64,000 nucleotides of DNA from Nitrosopumilus sp. (GTDB lineage: Archaea; Thermoproteota; Nitrososphaeria; Nitrososphaerales; Nitrosopumilaceae), in NCBI GenBank assembly GCA_029862745.1, contig JAOTWS010000002.1:62001-126000 (forward strand). The letters run 5' to 3'. The notes below the pieces were generated by a model. That model made no database searches, was not told the DNA's origin, and saw nothing but the letters and a program-made list of their open reading frames with translations. Position numbers and translations under genes: made by a program. Numbering within the stretch: the first letter of the stretch is position 1; every line of letters begins with the position of its first letter. Shown piece by piece: positions 1 to 8,685 of the stretch.

Positions 1-192
1 TTCGCATTTTGGCGATCTTTTAAGTGCTTTTTGAATGGCTTCTAAATTTTTTATTTCATTTTTAGAATTCAATGTTAGGATTTGAATCATTTCTGAGCCT
101 AATTGAACTGATTGTTCAGGTAACGTTTCTAAAAATTTTTCTAATCCTTTCTTATAACTTTCAATTAATTCTAATCCCTCTTCAAGAGTCAT
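1..192 (-). CDS. Partial hypothetical protein, runs off window start
   Basis: An open frame on the minus strand begins with ATG at 192 and is still open at base 1, giving 64 visible residues. The visible part is charged and helix-forming, with many Leu, Glu and Lys residues (it begins MTLEEGLELIESYKKG), and it ends at the window edge in a KRSPKCE stretch. It may be a small coiled-coil or helical protein. I do not recognise the family. It is divergent from tyrS, with about 90 AT-rich bases between the two starts. Confidence 0.6.
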   Translation of the reverse strand, partial: MTLEEGLELIESYKKGLEKFLETLPEQSVQLGSEMIQILTLNSKNEIKNLEAIQKALKRSPKCE

Positions 193-285
193 AATTATTG
201 AAAATTTATCTTCTATTCAAAGCTTACAAATTAAATTAATATTTTAAATAACTTTATACGTTTACTTTTAAAAAGTTGTTTTGAT

Positions 286-1332
286 TTGGATATAACAGAA
301 AAGATAGATCTAATGGAAAGATCACCAACGGAAGAAATAGTAACACATAATGAATTAGTCGAATTATTCAAAACGAATTCATCACCCAAACATTACATTG
401 GATTAGAAATTTCTGGATTTTTGCATCTTGGTAGTTTGATCAGTACTGGTTTCAAAATTAATGATTTTATAAAAGCAGGTGTAAAATGTACAGTTTTTCT
501 TGCAGATTGGCACACCCTTATTAACGATAAACTTGGGGGAGATTGGGAAGCTATATCCAAAGTTTCAAAATATTATCACGATGCTTTCAAGTTAGTTTGT
601 CCAGATGTAGAAATTGTTTTGGGATCAAAATTATATGAAGAAAAAAGAGAGTATTGGTCAGATCTTGTTAAATTTACAAAACATATGTCGATTGCCAGAA
701 CAATGAGAACACTTACAATTATGGGTCGTTCTGAGGATGATAAAAAAATTGATGTGGCTAAATTACTTTATCCTGCAATGCAAGCAGTTGATATTCATTC
801 TTTGGATGTAGATATAGCTCATGCTGGAATGGATCAGAGAAAGATCCACATGTTAGTCAGAGAAATTTTTCCTAAAATGAAATGGAGAGTTCCTGTTGCA
901 ATTCATCATAAACTGTTACCAGGACTTTCAAAACCTACTGGAATGAGTGATTCTCAGATATTAGGCAAGATGAGTAAATCAGATCCAAATTCAGGTATAT
1001 TTATTCACAATACAGATGAGGAAATAAAGAAAAAGATCAGTAAAGCATGGTGTGAGGAGGCAAATATTCAAAATAATCCATTGTTGGAAATTGCAAGAAC
1101 TTTAATTCTACATGAATTTGATGAAATTAATGTAGAAAGACCTGAGAAATTTGGTGGTAATGTATCATATTCAGATTATACACAATTGGAAACAGACTTC
1201 GTTGAAAAAAAATTGCATCCAGGTGATTTGAAACAGACAGTGGGAAATTATTTGGTGAAAATAATTTCGCCAATTCGAGATAAACTCAATTTGCATGAAG
1301 AAATTTTTGAGGTTATAAAGAAAAGCTATTAA
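286..1332 (+). CDS. tyrS: Tyrosyl-tRNA synthetase
   Basis: Class I aminoacyl-tRNA synthetase that charges tRNA-Tyr in the cytoplasm. The signature HLGS lies at residues 47-50 (HIGH motif) and GKMSKS at 227-232 (KMSKS loop). The ADWHTLINDKLGG segment near 74-86 and the compact length of 348 residues fit the archaeal TyrRS type rather than TrpRS. The frame opens at TTG 286; an in-frame ATG at 313 (residue 10) is the alternative start. The 3' end overlaps the end of cbiH by 4 bases, tail to tail. Confidence 0.93.
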   Translation: MDITEKIDLMERSPTEEIVTHNELVELFKTNSSPKHYIGLEISGFLHLGSLISTGFKINDFIKAGVKCTVFLADWHTLINDKLGGDWEAISKVSKYYHDAFKLVCPDVEIVLGSKLYEEKREYWSDLVKFTKHMSIARTMRTLTIMGRSEDDKKIDVAKLLYPAMQAVDIHSLDVDIAHAGMDQRKIHMLVREIFPKMKWRVPVAIHHKLLPGLSKPTGMSDSQILGKMSKSDPNSGIFIHNTDEEIKKKISKAWCEEANIQNNPLLEIARTLILHEFDEINVERPEKFGGNVSYSDYTQLETDFVEKKLHPGDLKQTVGNYLVKIISPIRDKLNLHEEIFEVIKKSY

Positions 1333-2123
1333 ACTTTGAGATTAGGATTAGTTTGTTCTTCTAAATTATATTTTGATTTGTATCCTCTTGGATTAATCAT
1401 TAGATCTTTGTAAGTATATGTTGAAGAGTTTCCAATTATTACTGTAGTGATCATACCTAATTGGTCAGAGTAATTTGGTAAATTCTCTAAATTAGTTATA
1501 ACAATAGTTTCAGAGTCTCTGAATGCTCCTTTAATTATTGCAACAGGAGTTGTAGGTTTCCTGTATTTCAGAAGAATTTTTCTAGTATCTTGTAATTGAT
1601 GAATTCTCTTTTTACTGGCAGGGTTATAAATTACAATTACAAAATCACCTTGTGCTGCAGACTCAACTCTTTTTTCTATAATTTCCCATGGAACCAACAA
1701 ATCACTCATACTAACAACTGCAAAGTCAGTCATTAATGGCGAACCAATTAATGATGCACATGAATTGAGTGCAGATACGCCTGGAATTATTTCAACTTGC
1801 AGGTCATCTTTAGGATCCCAACCGCTCTCAGCAAGTGTTTCATAAATTAATCCAGCCATACCATAAATTCCAGGATCTCCACTTGAGACCAACGATACTA
1901 TTTTTCCAGATTTTGCAAGATCAATACATTGATGAGCTCTTTCAACTTCTTGTGTCATTGCATAACGATAAACAGTTTTACCTTCAATGAGATCTTGGAC
2001 TAAATTCACATAAGTTTCATATCCAACAATTGTGTCACTTTTAGCAATAACTTCTTTTGCTCTAAATGTCATATGATCGTGATGGCCAGGGCCAACACCA
2101 ACAATGTGGAGTTTACCAGTCAA
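1329..2123 (-). CDS. cbiH: Cobalt-precorrin-3B C17-methyltransferase
   Basis: SAM-dependent tetrapyrrole methylase of the cobalamin (B12) pathway, which methylates C17 during ring contraction. The family hallmark GVGPG is at residues 9-13, the SGDPGIYGM loop at about 81-89, and IPGVSALNSCAS follows near 113. The length of 264 residues fits a single-domain CbiH/CobJ. It stands alone here, apart from the other cobalamin gene in the window (cbiE at 25678). CbiH is favoured over CbiF or CbiL because of the SLVSSGDPGIYGMAG signature and the NPASKKR segment near 168. Confidence 0.88.
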   Translation of the reverse strand: MTGKLHIVGVGPGHHDHMTFRAKEVIAKSDTIVGYETYVNLVQDLIEGKTVYRYAMTQEVERAHQCIDLAKSGKIVSLVSSGDPGIYGMAGLIYETLAESGWDPKDDLQVEIIPGVSALNSCASLIGSPLMTDFAVVSMSDLLVPWEIIEKRVESAAQGDFVIVIYNPASKKRIHQLQDTRKILLKYRKPTTPVAIIKGAFRDSETIVITNLENLPNYSDQLGMITTVIIGNSSTYTYKDLMINPRGYKSKYNLEEQTNPNLKV

Positions 2124-2169
2124 TTTTAAAATAATTTTTTACTTAAGTAATTTATCCCTTTAGTGAAGT

Positions 2170-3630
2170 CTATTGGAATGGATCTATGAATGGACAATTA
2201 ACAACATGATCGCTGTTAGTAGGTTTGGCAATACTTACAGACAGTAAATCAGCTGCATGAAATGAGTCAATGTCTGATTTTGTTTCTAGAATTTTTGAAG
2301 AATTGATATTATTCCATTCAACTAGGGAAATTCTCCATATTGGACTATAATTTGCATCACCAGGTAAGGTACTAGCAACTCCCGGTTGAAATCCCAATGA
2401 TCCTGTTCCCTTAATTCCATTTTTAAATTGAAAAAGATCATTATATCCTGAATTTGCGATCAGATTTAATAAAGATGGAGATGAAATAACTCCCATTGAT
2501 TTTGCAGGTCCTGAAGGTGTAGCATCGGTTACAATATAGTAAATAGTTTCTCCGTTAGGTCCCCATCCTCTGTGAGCTACAAAAGTTACAGTCATTTCAT
2601 TCTTGTTTATTTCAGTAATTTGGCCCACACCAAATAGCATTTCATTGGTGATTTCTTTATCAGGTCGGATTATCATTTGTCCATCTGGCCAAATTATTTG
2701 TGGGGTATTAAGAACAATTCCAGTTTCATTAAATTCAATTCTACCACCTTTTTCAGCTGCGATTATGTTATCTACAGATTCAAATATTGTTGGTTTTTGA
2801 CCAAACTTCCACGAAACTTCAATTACGGAACGTAATGCACTGTATTCTGAATTTTGTGATGGAGTATTAGAAAATACTTCACTTTGAAATCCATAAATTC
2901 CATCATCTCTAATTCCATTTTTAAAAATAAATAATTTTTGAAGATGTTGTTCTGGCACATTAGAAATTTTTGGAGCAAGCTCTACATTCCAATGTTGTTT
3001 TTCTGAAAGTAATTTTGCATAATCTTTATCACTGGAATCTGTTATAATGTAAAGAAGTTCATTACCTTCATAGATCCCTTTATGCATTGGAATTGTAGCT
3101 GGAACATTTGCTCTTGAAAGTGGCCATTCTGGATCTTTTTGTAATTCAATTCTTTGCATTATTACTTCAGTTGGTTGACCTCTGATCCAACCATCTACAC
3201 TTACAGTTACTGTAAATTCTTTTGAATTAGTAGAATGTAATGCAAGTGCAGCTCCAGTAAACTCGAAAGAATCTGATTTTTTTTGTAGATCAATTAATGA
3301 TAATCCATAAACAGTGTTTCCATCAACAGTCCAGACATGTTGACCTTTTGATTGTTGGGAGTTAAGTTCATGTAAAACTACAATCTGAACAGGTTCACTT
3401 GAGGTAAATGTCATAGAACCGTCATAAAGAGTTCCTTCATTTGGAGATAAAATAAGTGCTAATTGGTGATTTTCATGTCCCTGTCCAGGATCTTGTGAAG
3501 ATGTTATAGTTTGAGTAAAGTGAATTTTTTTTGTGGATCCTGCATCAATAAATTGATCAGTGTATATAGATCCAAATATCAGAGTGGATGCAAAAATTCC
3601 AATAATCAAAATAGCAATTAATTTTTTCAA
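2170..3630 (-). CDS. Secreted protein with duplicated domain, function unknown
   Basis: The 486-residue product begins with a Lys-Lys plus hydrophobic segment (residues 1-22), a likely signal peptide, so it is probably exported. Residues 23-165 form an N-terminal beta-rich part. Two related modules follow, at about 193-312 and 364-482. Each carries YIxTDx, then LFxFKNGIxGxGxxGFQ, then an S-x-x-P-x(4)-YSxxxR block ending in V-x-W. This looks like an internal duplication of a secreted module I associate with thaumarchaeal proteins of unknown function. There is no transmembrane anchor at the C terminus. No catalytic motif is visible. Confidence 0.8.
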   Translation of the reverse strand: MKKLIAILIIGIFASTLIFGSIYTDQFIDAGSTKKIHFTQTITSSQDPGQGHENHQLALILSPNEGTLYDGSMTFTSSEPVQIVVLHELNSQQSKGQHVWTVDGNTVYGLSLIDLQKKSDSFEFTGAALALHSTNSKEFTVTVSVDGWIRGQPTEVIMQRIELQKDPEWPLSRANVPATIPMHKGIYEGNELLYIITDSSDKDYAKLLSEKQHWNVELAPKISNVPEQHLQKLFIFKNGIRDDGIYGFQSEVFSNTPSQNSEYSALRSVIEVSWKFGQKPTIFESVDNIIAAEKGGRIEFNETGIVLNTPQIIWPDGQMIIRPDKEITNEMLFGVGQITEINKNEMTVTFVAHRGWGPNGETIYYIVTDATPSGPAKSMGVISSPSLLNLIANSGYNDLFQFKNGIKGTGSLGFQPGVASTLPGDANYSPIWRISLVEWNNINSSKILETKSDIDSFHAADLLSVSIAKPTNSDHVVNCPFIDPFQ

Positions 3631-3667
3631 TAAATTTTATTTATTGTGTTCCCTTAAATGATTTATC

Positions 3668-5071
3668 TTAATGGATTTTTTCAAGTGCAAATGCATCATG
3701 TAAAGCACGTACAGCTGCATCTGTATCAGAATTTTTTACAACAAATGCCAAGTTGAGCTCAGATGACCCTTGTGTTATCATTGATACGTTTACTTTGTTT
3801 TTCTCAATTGCGCCAAAAACTTTTGATGCAACTCCAACAGTTCCCCTCATCCCTGAACCAATTAACGCAATAATGGCAACATCTGTAGTAACATCCAGTT
3901 TTTTGATAATTTTCCCGAGTAACTCCATTTCCAAGGCACTAACTGCTTTGTCAAGGTCATCGTTCTTTACAACAATTGTTATGCTTGATTCAGAAGGGTT
4001 TTGGGAAATCATCATTACATTGATTCCAGCTTTTGCTAATGTTTGAAATATTTTTGCAGCTGTACCAGGTGTTCCAACCATACTACCACCTTGAACATCA
4101 ATTAACCCATTATTTCGAACATTACTAACACATTTTACAGTATTTTTAATAGATGCAGAAGTAGATGCCCTAACTAGCGTTCCTTGATTTGTAGTATTGA
4201 AAGAACTTCTAATCCTCATTGGAATTTTCTTAGATAGTAGTGGCTCAAATGTTCGTGGATGTATCTGTTTTGCACCAAATAAAGCCATTTCAATTGCTTC
4301 TATGTATGATACTTCTTTGAGTAATTTTGCATTTTTGACAATCTTTGGATCTGCAGTCATTAATCCATTGATATCACTCATGAGCCAAATCTCATCAGCT
4401 TTAATACAAGAACCAATAATTGTTGCAGAATAATCCGAACCTCCTCTACCAAATGTTGTTATATGTCCATGTTGATCAGCACCTGAAAATCCACCAACTA
4501 CAGGAATTATTTTCTTTGAGAATAAAGAATCAATTGTTTTTGATATTCTCAATCTGGTTGTATCCATTAATGGTTTAGACTCACCATATTTGGAATCAGT
4601 GACAATTCCTACTTCTTTGCCAGTTAGAGGAAGAGATTTATTTCCCAAATCATTGATTGCTGATGAAATTAATTTCATCGATAATCTTTCACCAAAGGAA
4701 ATCATATAATCCATTGATCTTGGAGTAACTTCACCTAGCAACACCATTCCATCAATTAATGCAAGAAGTTCAGAAAAATCTTGATCTAGTTTTAATACTA
4801 TTTTTTTTTGTAAATCTGATTTTTTGATTGTTTGTTTTGCTAATTGTTTATGTCTGTTGATAATTTTTGATGCAAGTTGTTCCGCTTTTGATTTATTTTC
4901 TTTTTTTATAGACTCAGATATTTCTATAAGATCATCGGTGATTCCACTAACTGCAGAACAAATAACTACGATTTGATCTTTTTTTGATAATTGATTAATA
5001 TATTTAGCCACAGCTTGGATGTCTTTTGAAGTGGAAATTGATGTTCCGCTGTATTTTATTACTAATTTCAA
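3668..5071 (-). CDS. lysC: Aspartate kinase
   Basis: Phosphorylates aspartate as the first step toward threonine, methionine and lysine. The N-terminal KYSGTS (6-11) corresponds to the KFGGTS phosphate-binding motif. GRGGSDYSA at 208-216 is the conserved kinase-core signature. Two ACT domains follow at about 321-390 and 398-465, containing SQNPSESSITIVV and TQGSSELNLAFVV, the usual allosteric sites for feedback by end-product amino acids. The length of 467 matches a monofunctional aspartokinase. It lies directly downstream of pcn on the same strand, 35 bases away. Confidence 0.93.
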   Translation of the reverse strand: MKLVIKYSGTSISTSKDIQAVAKYINQLSKKDQIVVICSAVSGITDDLIEISESIKKENKSKAEQLASKIINRHKQLAKQTIKKSDLQKKIVLKLDQDFSELLALIDGMVLLGEVTPRSMDYMISFGERLSMKLISSAINDLGNKSLPLTGKEVGIVTDSKYGESKPLMDTTRLRISKTIDSLFSKKIIPVVGGFSGADQHGHITTFGRGGSDYSATIIGSCIKADEIWLMSDINGLMTADPKIVKNAKLLKEVSYIEAIEMALFGAKQIHPRTFEPLLSKKIPMRIRSSFNTTNQGTLVRASTSASIKNTVKCVSNVRNNGLIDVQGGSMVGTPGTAAKIFQTLAKAGINVMMISQNPSESSITIVVKNDDLDKAVSALEMELLGKIIKKLDVTTDVAIIALIGSGMRGTVGVASKVFGAIEKNKVNVSMITQGSSELNLAFVVKNSDTDAAVRALHDAFALEKIH

Positions 5072-5106
5072 TTCAAAATACTTGAATTGTTTAATCTTTA
5101 AATGCT

Positions 5107-5853
5107 TTAACTTTCCACACGTGGAGCCAAGTAAAAGTGAATTCTGCCAATATTTGCTACCTTGAACTCAATTCTCAGAGGTTTTGCGCTTGAAAATTCA
5201 CATGTAATAAAACCTACAGTAGTTCCTACTGCTTTAACAACTGGATTAAGATATTCAAGGCTGTAAGTACCCACACTATCCTCTTTTGAAGAAATTTCTT
5301 CAATCTCTTCAGCATCCTTGTCAAGTTCAATTACAACTTCACCAGAATCACCTTTACCTGAAAAATCTCCTTTTGAATCAGATGTATGTATTGTTAGATA
5401 ATCAGATACAACTTGAACATCACCAAGTATTTTATCAAATTTTGAAGATGATAAAATAATTTTAGAATCATATGGAATTTTTGGTAATGGTGTATCAGTT
5501 GCAGAGCTTTCAATTAAACGCATTTTATATTTTTTATTTTTTCCAACTGTTACAAGTAACATGTTTTGTTCAGATATACTAATTTCTATGCTATCTTTTT
5601 TGTCTGCTCTTTTGATAAGTTTTGAAAACTCATCTATTCTTACTCCAAATTTAATATCACTATCGCATTCATATTTTTCAAATGCAGAGTTGGGCCATGA
5701 TATATCAATTAGTGCAACATGTGATGGATCCATTCCTCTAAAAGTAATTCCTTCTGTAGTTGCAACAAAAGTAGCTTCTTCAACAAGTGTGGATATTGCA
5801 GATATTATTGCCTTTAGATCATCTGAACCACTTGTTTTTGCTTCAAAAGTCAA
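5107..5853 (-). CDS. pcn: DNA polymerase sliding clamp (PCNA)
   Basis: Homologue of the ring-shaped processivity factor that tethers DNA polymerases, FEN1, ligase and other partners. The 248-residue length, the N-terminal FEAKTSGSDDLKAIISAIS, the GITFRGMDPSHVALIDI segment and the C-terminal FYLAPRVES are typical of archaeal PCNA. The start is TTG at 5853, because no ATG lies near the conserved N terminus. It follows tfs after 34 bases on the same strand. Only one PCNA is seen in this window, so a homotrimer is likely but not shown. Confidence 0.95.
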   Translation of the reverse strand: MTFEAKTSGSDDLKAIISAISTLVEEATFVATTEGITFRGMDPSHVALIDISWPNSAFEKYECDSDIKFGVRIDEFSKLIKRADKKDSIEISISEQNMLLVTVGKNKKYKMRLIESSATDTPLPKIPYDSKIILSSSKFDKILGDVQVVSDYLTIHTSDSKGDFSGKGDSGEVVIELDKDAEEIEEISSKEDSVGTYSLEYLNPVVKAVGTTVGFITCEFSSAKPLRIEFKVANIGRIHFYLAPRVES

Positions 5854-5887
5854 ATCAGTTTTCTTGAGTTTATGTTCCAGTTAAACC

Positions 5888-6205
5888 TTATGTGTAATCA
5901 CGCCAAGTGTACTTACATTTTTGACAACGATAAAATCTTGTTGTAGGTTCATCGGCACTTCTTGTTTGAAACATCCACCAAACTGCCTCGTCATGTCCAC
6001 ATTTTTCACAATCTAGTTTGATTGTTGGATTTGTATTCTCTCCTTCATTTCCTTCAAATGCTAACAATGAAAAATCTGGTTCTTCTTCATCAATAATTTT
6101 TTTTATTTGTTTTATTTTTTGTCCTTCAACATAACCACACAAATTACATTGAAGGCCTAAATCACCTTTTTTTAATTTGACCTCACATTTTGGGCAAAAC
6201 TTCAA
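5888..6205 (-). CDS. tfs: Transcription factor S (TFIIS-like RNA cleavage factor)
   Basis: Small zinc protein that stimulates transcript cleavage by backtracked RNA polymerase. Zinc ribbon 1 uses Cys4, Cys7, Cys20 and Cys23; ribbon 2 uses Cys66, Cys69, Cys94 and Cys97. The acidic hairpin needed for cleavage stimulation is present as RSADEPTT, with Asp85-Glu86. The length of 105 residues is normal. It was once called RNA polymerase subunit M, but the intact Asp-Glu tip argues for the cleavage-factor role. It is one base downstream of rpoL, so they are surely cotranscribed. Confidence 0.95.
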   Translation of the reverse strand: MKFCPKCEVKLKKGDLGLQCNLCGYVEGQKIKQIKKIIDEEEPDFSLLAFEGNEGENTNPTIKLDCEKCGHDEAVWWMFQTRSADEPTTRFYRCQKCKYTWRDYT

Positions 6206-6206
6206 T

Positions 6207-6485
6207 CTACTTAACCTGAACTTTGGAATTGAATAATTGTTTGAACTCCTTTGCCATCTTTATTGCTGAATCGGTTGCTTTTTTAATTTCACCCAATGGT
6301 TTTGTAGTTGAATTGATTCTCATCCAACATTCATTGGTAAGAGGGTGCTTTACAATAACTCCTGCAAAATCAATATTTGATGCTTTTAGAAGCTCGTGTT
6401 GAATAATGTATAGAATTCCTATATCAGTCTCTGTGATTGAGAGGCTAATTTCTTTGGGTTCAGAACTGATCACTTGAGCGTTCAT
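6207..6485 (-). CDS. rpoL: DNA-directed RNA polymerase subunit L (Rpo11)
   Basis: Homologue of eukaryotic Rpb11, which pairs with Rpo3 to start RNA polymerase assembly. The 92 residues show the family pattern: an N-terminal strand, then ETDIGILYIIQHELL, then VKHPLTNECWMRI, and a C-terminal helix. It leads the minus-strand run rpoL-tfs-pcn-lysC, which couples transcription and replication functions. A TATA-like element at 6511-6520 lies about 26 bases upstream of the ATG, implying a leaderless transcript. Confidence 0.92.
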   Translation of the reverse strand: MNAQVISSEPKEISLSITETDIGILYIIQHELLKASNIDFAGVIVKHPLTNECWMRINSTTKPLGEIKKATDSAIKMAKEFKQLFNSKVQVK

Positions 6486-6510
6486 GTATTCAGAAAAAGC
6501 ACTTATTGCG

Positions 6511-6520
6511 GATATAAATC
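6511..6520. promoter_or_regulatory. Shared TATA element between rpoL and the 6538 gene
   Basis: The sequence GATATAAATC reads as a TATA box on both strands. It is centred about 26-30 bases from the rpoL start (6485, minus) and about 22 bases from the ATG at 6538 (plus). Both distances suit leaderless archaeal transcription, so one element may serve two divergent genes. Confidence 0.5.
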
Positions 6521-6537
6521 ATTATGAGAGGAAGTAT

Positions 6538-7074
6538 ATGATAGAAAGTAAGATTTCAGAGATCAAATTAGTAAATTCAAAGGATGAGTACTCATTTGAT
6601 GAAAATGTTGAAATTTATGTCCAATTTTCAGTTGAAGGCGGTATTAGAGACGCATTTAACGAGGTAAATTGGACAAAAGCATACAATAACAATGATGTTT
6701 CCTTTAAAATGAAGTATGGTATAAAATTGATATCTGGTGGATTTAGGAAGAAAGAACTAGGCAGAACTATTGATACTTATAGAAAGGCATCGATCTTTTG
6801 GACAAGAAATCCAAAGCTTGTCAATCCAATGAAAAACAGAAGGATTTGGGTTCAGATAGCCAAAAATTTTGAGCCATTTATTAGACTTTCCGAAGAGGAG
6901 GTAAAACAAGAATTATTTGATTTTAATGAGAAATTTCTATTCAAAGCATCAGATTTAGGAAAAGGTAAACACAAGATTGGATCTGAAGTATTTGCATCAT
7001 GGCAAAAACATGATTATACTGAAACTGGAAATATAAAAAATAGTTCCAATGAAATTGAGATAACAATCAATTAG
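6538..7074 (+). CDS. Conserved-type hypothetical protein, about 178 residues
   Basis: The frame is open from ATG 6484, but that start would overlap the first codon of rpoL. ATG 6538 is preferred because it sits at leaderless distance from the TATA element at 6511-6520. The product begins MIESKISEIKLVNSKDEYS and looks like a soluble beta-rich protein with a middle basic segment (KNRRIWVQIAKNF). It ends near NSSNEIEITIN. There is no signal peptide or membrane segment. I do not recognise the family. It is followed by the two tandem microprotein genes on the same strand. Confidence 0.7.
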   Translation: MIESKISEIKLVNSKDEYSFDENVEIYVQFSVEGGIRDAFNEVNWTKAYNNNDVSFKMKYGIKLISGGFRKKELGRTIDTYRKASIFWTRNPKLVNPMKNRRIWVQIAKNFEPFIRLSEEEVKQELFDFNEKFLFKASDLGKGKHKIGSEVFASWQKHDYTETGNIKNSSNEIEITIN

Positions 7075-7105
7075 GGATATAAGTAACATTTTTGGAATAA
7101 TTAAC

Positions 7106-7258
7106 ATGGCAAAATATGATGGTCTTTTAGGACAACCAGTATTAGAAGTAGAAGAACCTGATAAAGAAAAGGGCATTACCTTTATCTTTAAAGACAACAG
7201 GTTTTTGTTCATCAAATCTGTTAATGGAAAAATTGAGACCGTATCAATACCAGAATAG
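7106..7258 (+). CDS. Microprotein A (50 residues), paralogue of its neighbour
   Basis: A short gene read directly from the sequence: ATG at 7106, stop TAG at 7256-7258, 50 residues. It contains LEVEEPDKEKGITFIFKDN followed by a short strand-rich tail. The next short gene (7269-7415) has the same layout (VEEPDSDGGITLIFQEN), so the pair looks like a tandem duplication under selection. The predicted fold is a small beta sheet of about four strands. Function is unknown. It starts 31 bases after the upstream gene and lies opposite an uninformative minus-strand frame. Confidence 0.65.
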   Translation: MAKYDGLLGQPVLEVEEPDKEKGITFIFKDNRFLFIKSVNGKIETVSIPE

Positions 7259-7268
7259 GTGAACATGA

Positions 7269-7415
7269 ATGGAAAAATTTGATCAAATCAAAATGTTAGA
7301 ACTTGTAAAAGTAGAAGAACCTGATTCGGATGGTGGAATAACTTTAATTTTTCAAGAAAATAAGATATTGAAGATTAAAATTATAGATGGTGAATTAGTT
7401 TCAGAATTTGTCTAA
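7269..7415 (+). CDS. Microprotein B (48 residues), paralogue of its neighbour
   Basis: ATG at 7269, stop TAA at 7413-7415, 48 residues. An out-of-frame ATG four bases upstream (7265) leads to a stop after five codons, so 7269 is the usable start. The core VEEPDSDGGITLIFQENK aligns with the upstream microprotein, and hydrophobic and charged positions alternate in the same way after it. It ends one base before the stop codon of the phosphatase gene on the other strand. Function is unknown; the conserved spacing argues that it is a real gene. Confidence 0.65.
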   Translation: MEKFDQIKMLELVKVEEPDSDGGITLIFQENKILKIKIIDGELVSEFV

Positions 7416-7416
7416 A

Positions 7417-7911
7417 CTAATTTTTTACATGTTTTTCGTAAAATCCAATAGCTAGTTCTTGTACCTCTGACTGAATAGAACCAGGTCTTGCAACTCGAAT
7501 TTTATTAATTGCATCAATAGCTGAAAACTTTTCATATTTTACAAAGTAACATGCAAGAATTGTTCCTGCTCTCCCCATTCCCGCAGCACAATGTACCATT
7601 ACTGTTTGATCATTTTTTATTTTTTCATGGATAAAATCTACTGCTAAATCTATCTTATCCATATCAGGAGCAGTAAGATCTGGAGTAGGAACATGTAGAT
7701 AATCAATATTATTTACCCAATCATTAGGTAAAGCATTTTCAGTCATAGTTATAATCGATTTTACACCTTGATTTAGAAGCCATTCAAATTCATCAAAACT
7801 TGTTGGAATACCTGATCCAGCTAATTTTTCTTCAATTAACCATGAGAAGTTAGTTGGCTTTTTTGTAATTTTTCCATGTACCTTTCTCCAGATATTTCCA
7901 GGCTTACTCAT
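7417..7911 (-). CDS. Dual-specificity protein phosphatase family protein
   Basis: Cysteine-based phosphatase that probably removes phosphate from Tyr or Ser/Thr residues of proteins. The P-loop HCAAGMGRAG at 107-116 has the catalytic Cys108 and Arg114 of the HCx5R motif, and Asp78 in the TPDLTAPD region could be the general acid. The length of 164 residues fits a stand-alone DSP/CDKN3-like domain. No signal peptide. It lies 41 bases downstream of the cyclase-family gene on the same strand. Its physiological substrate cannot be told from sequence. Confidence 0.85.
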   Translation of the reverse strand: MSKPGNIWRKVHGKITKKPTNFSWLIEEKLAGSGIPTSFDEFEWLLNQGVKSIITMTENALPNDWVNNIDYLHVPTPDLTAPDMDKIDLAVDFIHEKIKNDQTVMVHCAAGMGRAGTILACYFVKYEKFSAIDAINKIRVARPGSIQSEVQELAIGFYEKHVKN

Positions 7912-7952
7912 ATCAGATCAAGATATTTCTCCATATTTTTAGTATTACGAAA

Positions 7953-8609
7953 TTAAGCAGATGCGAATGGTGATGCTATCGCTCTTACAGGCGATCCCGT
8001 TGCATCCTTGATCTTTAATGGTAAAATGGTAAAATAGAATTCTTTTGATGAGATTTTATTCAAGTTTGACAAATTTTCTACTATCAAAATATTGTTTTTT
8101 GATAAGATGTGATGAACACTATACGATTTATCTTTTCCCAGATCTATGCTAGGAGAATCGATACCAACAAGATTGATTTGTTTTGATGCAAGATATTTAG
8201 CTGACGATAATGACAATCCAGGATTTTCAGTAAAGTAGTTACTTTGGTATAGATTTTTTTGCCATGTAGTAAAGAAGAAAACAGTGGAATTGTTAGGAAT
8301 TTTACCATTCTTTTTTTCGAATGAAATAATATCTAATTTTGTTATAGGTTTATTTTTAGTTTTTTTGAGTTTTATGAGAATGGCTTTTCCTAGGAGTCTA
8401 TCAAGCGGAATTTGGTGAATTTTTAGACCGTTTTTAACAAAATGATATGGTGCATCAATATGCGTACCAGTATGTGAACTAAAGAATAATAATTCAAGAT
8501 TATATCCGTTATTTTTGATATCAGACCAAACGATGAATTGTGGTTTTGGGGATCCTGGAAAATTTGGAAGTGATTTAGATATTGTGAGTGTAATATCTAT
8601 CGGTTTCAC
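7953..8609 (-). CDS. Cyclase family protein (arylformamidase-like metal hydrolase)
   Basis: The motif HTGTHIDAPYHF at 46-57 is the metal-binding signature HxGTHxDxPxH of the cyclase/kynurenine formamidase superfamily. Members hydrolyse amides or esters using zinc or manganese. The length of 218 residues is typical. GIDSPSIDLG near 145-154 is a second conserved block. The true substrate is unknown: no tryptophan catabolism genes are nearby, so kynurenine formamidase activity should not be assumed. It is divergent from the Lrp-type gene at 8686. Confidence 0.85.
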   Translation of the reverse strand: MKPIDITLTISKSLPNFPGSPKPQFIVWSDIKNNGYNLELLFFSSHTGTHIDAPYHFVKNGLKIHQIPLDRLLGKAILIKLKKTKNKPITKLDIISFEKKNGKIPNNSTVFFFTTWQKNLYQSNYFTENPGLSLSSAKYLASKQINLVGIDSPSIDLGKDKSYSVHHILSKNNILIVENLSNLNKISSKEFYFTILPLKIKDATGSPVRAIASPFASA

Positions 8610-8685
8610 ATCAGAGTGGGGTTATTAGTAATTAATCAATCTTTGAACTATGAAAGGTTAAATACTGTTTGATGAAAAACTTCAT

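Noticed and set aside
6997-7266. 89-residue minus-strand open frame
   Set aside because: It runs opposite the end of one gene and the first microprotein and has no coding features.
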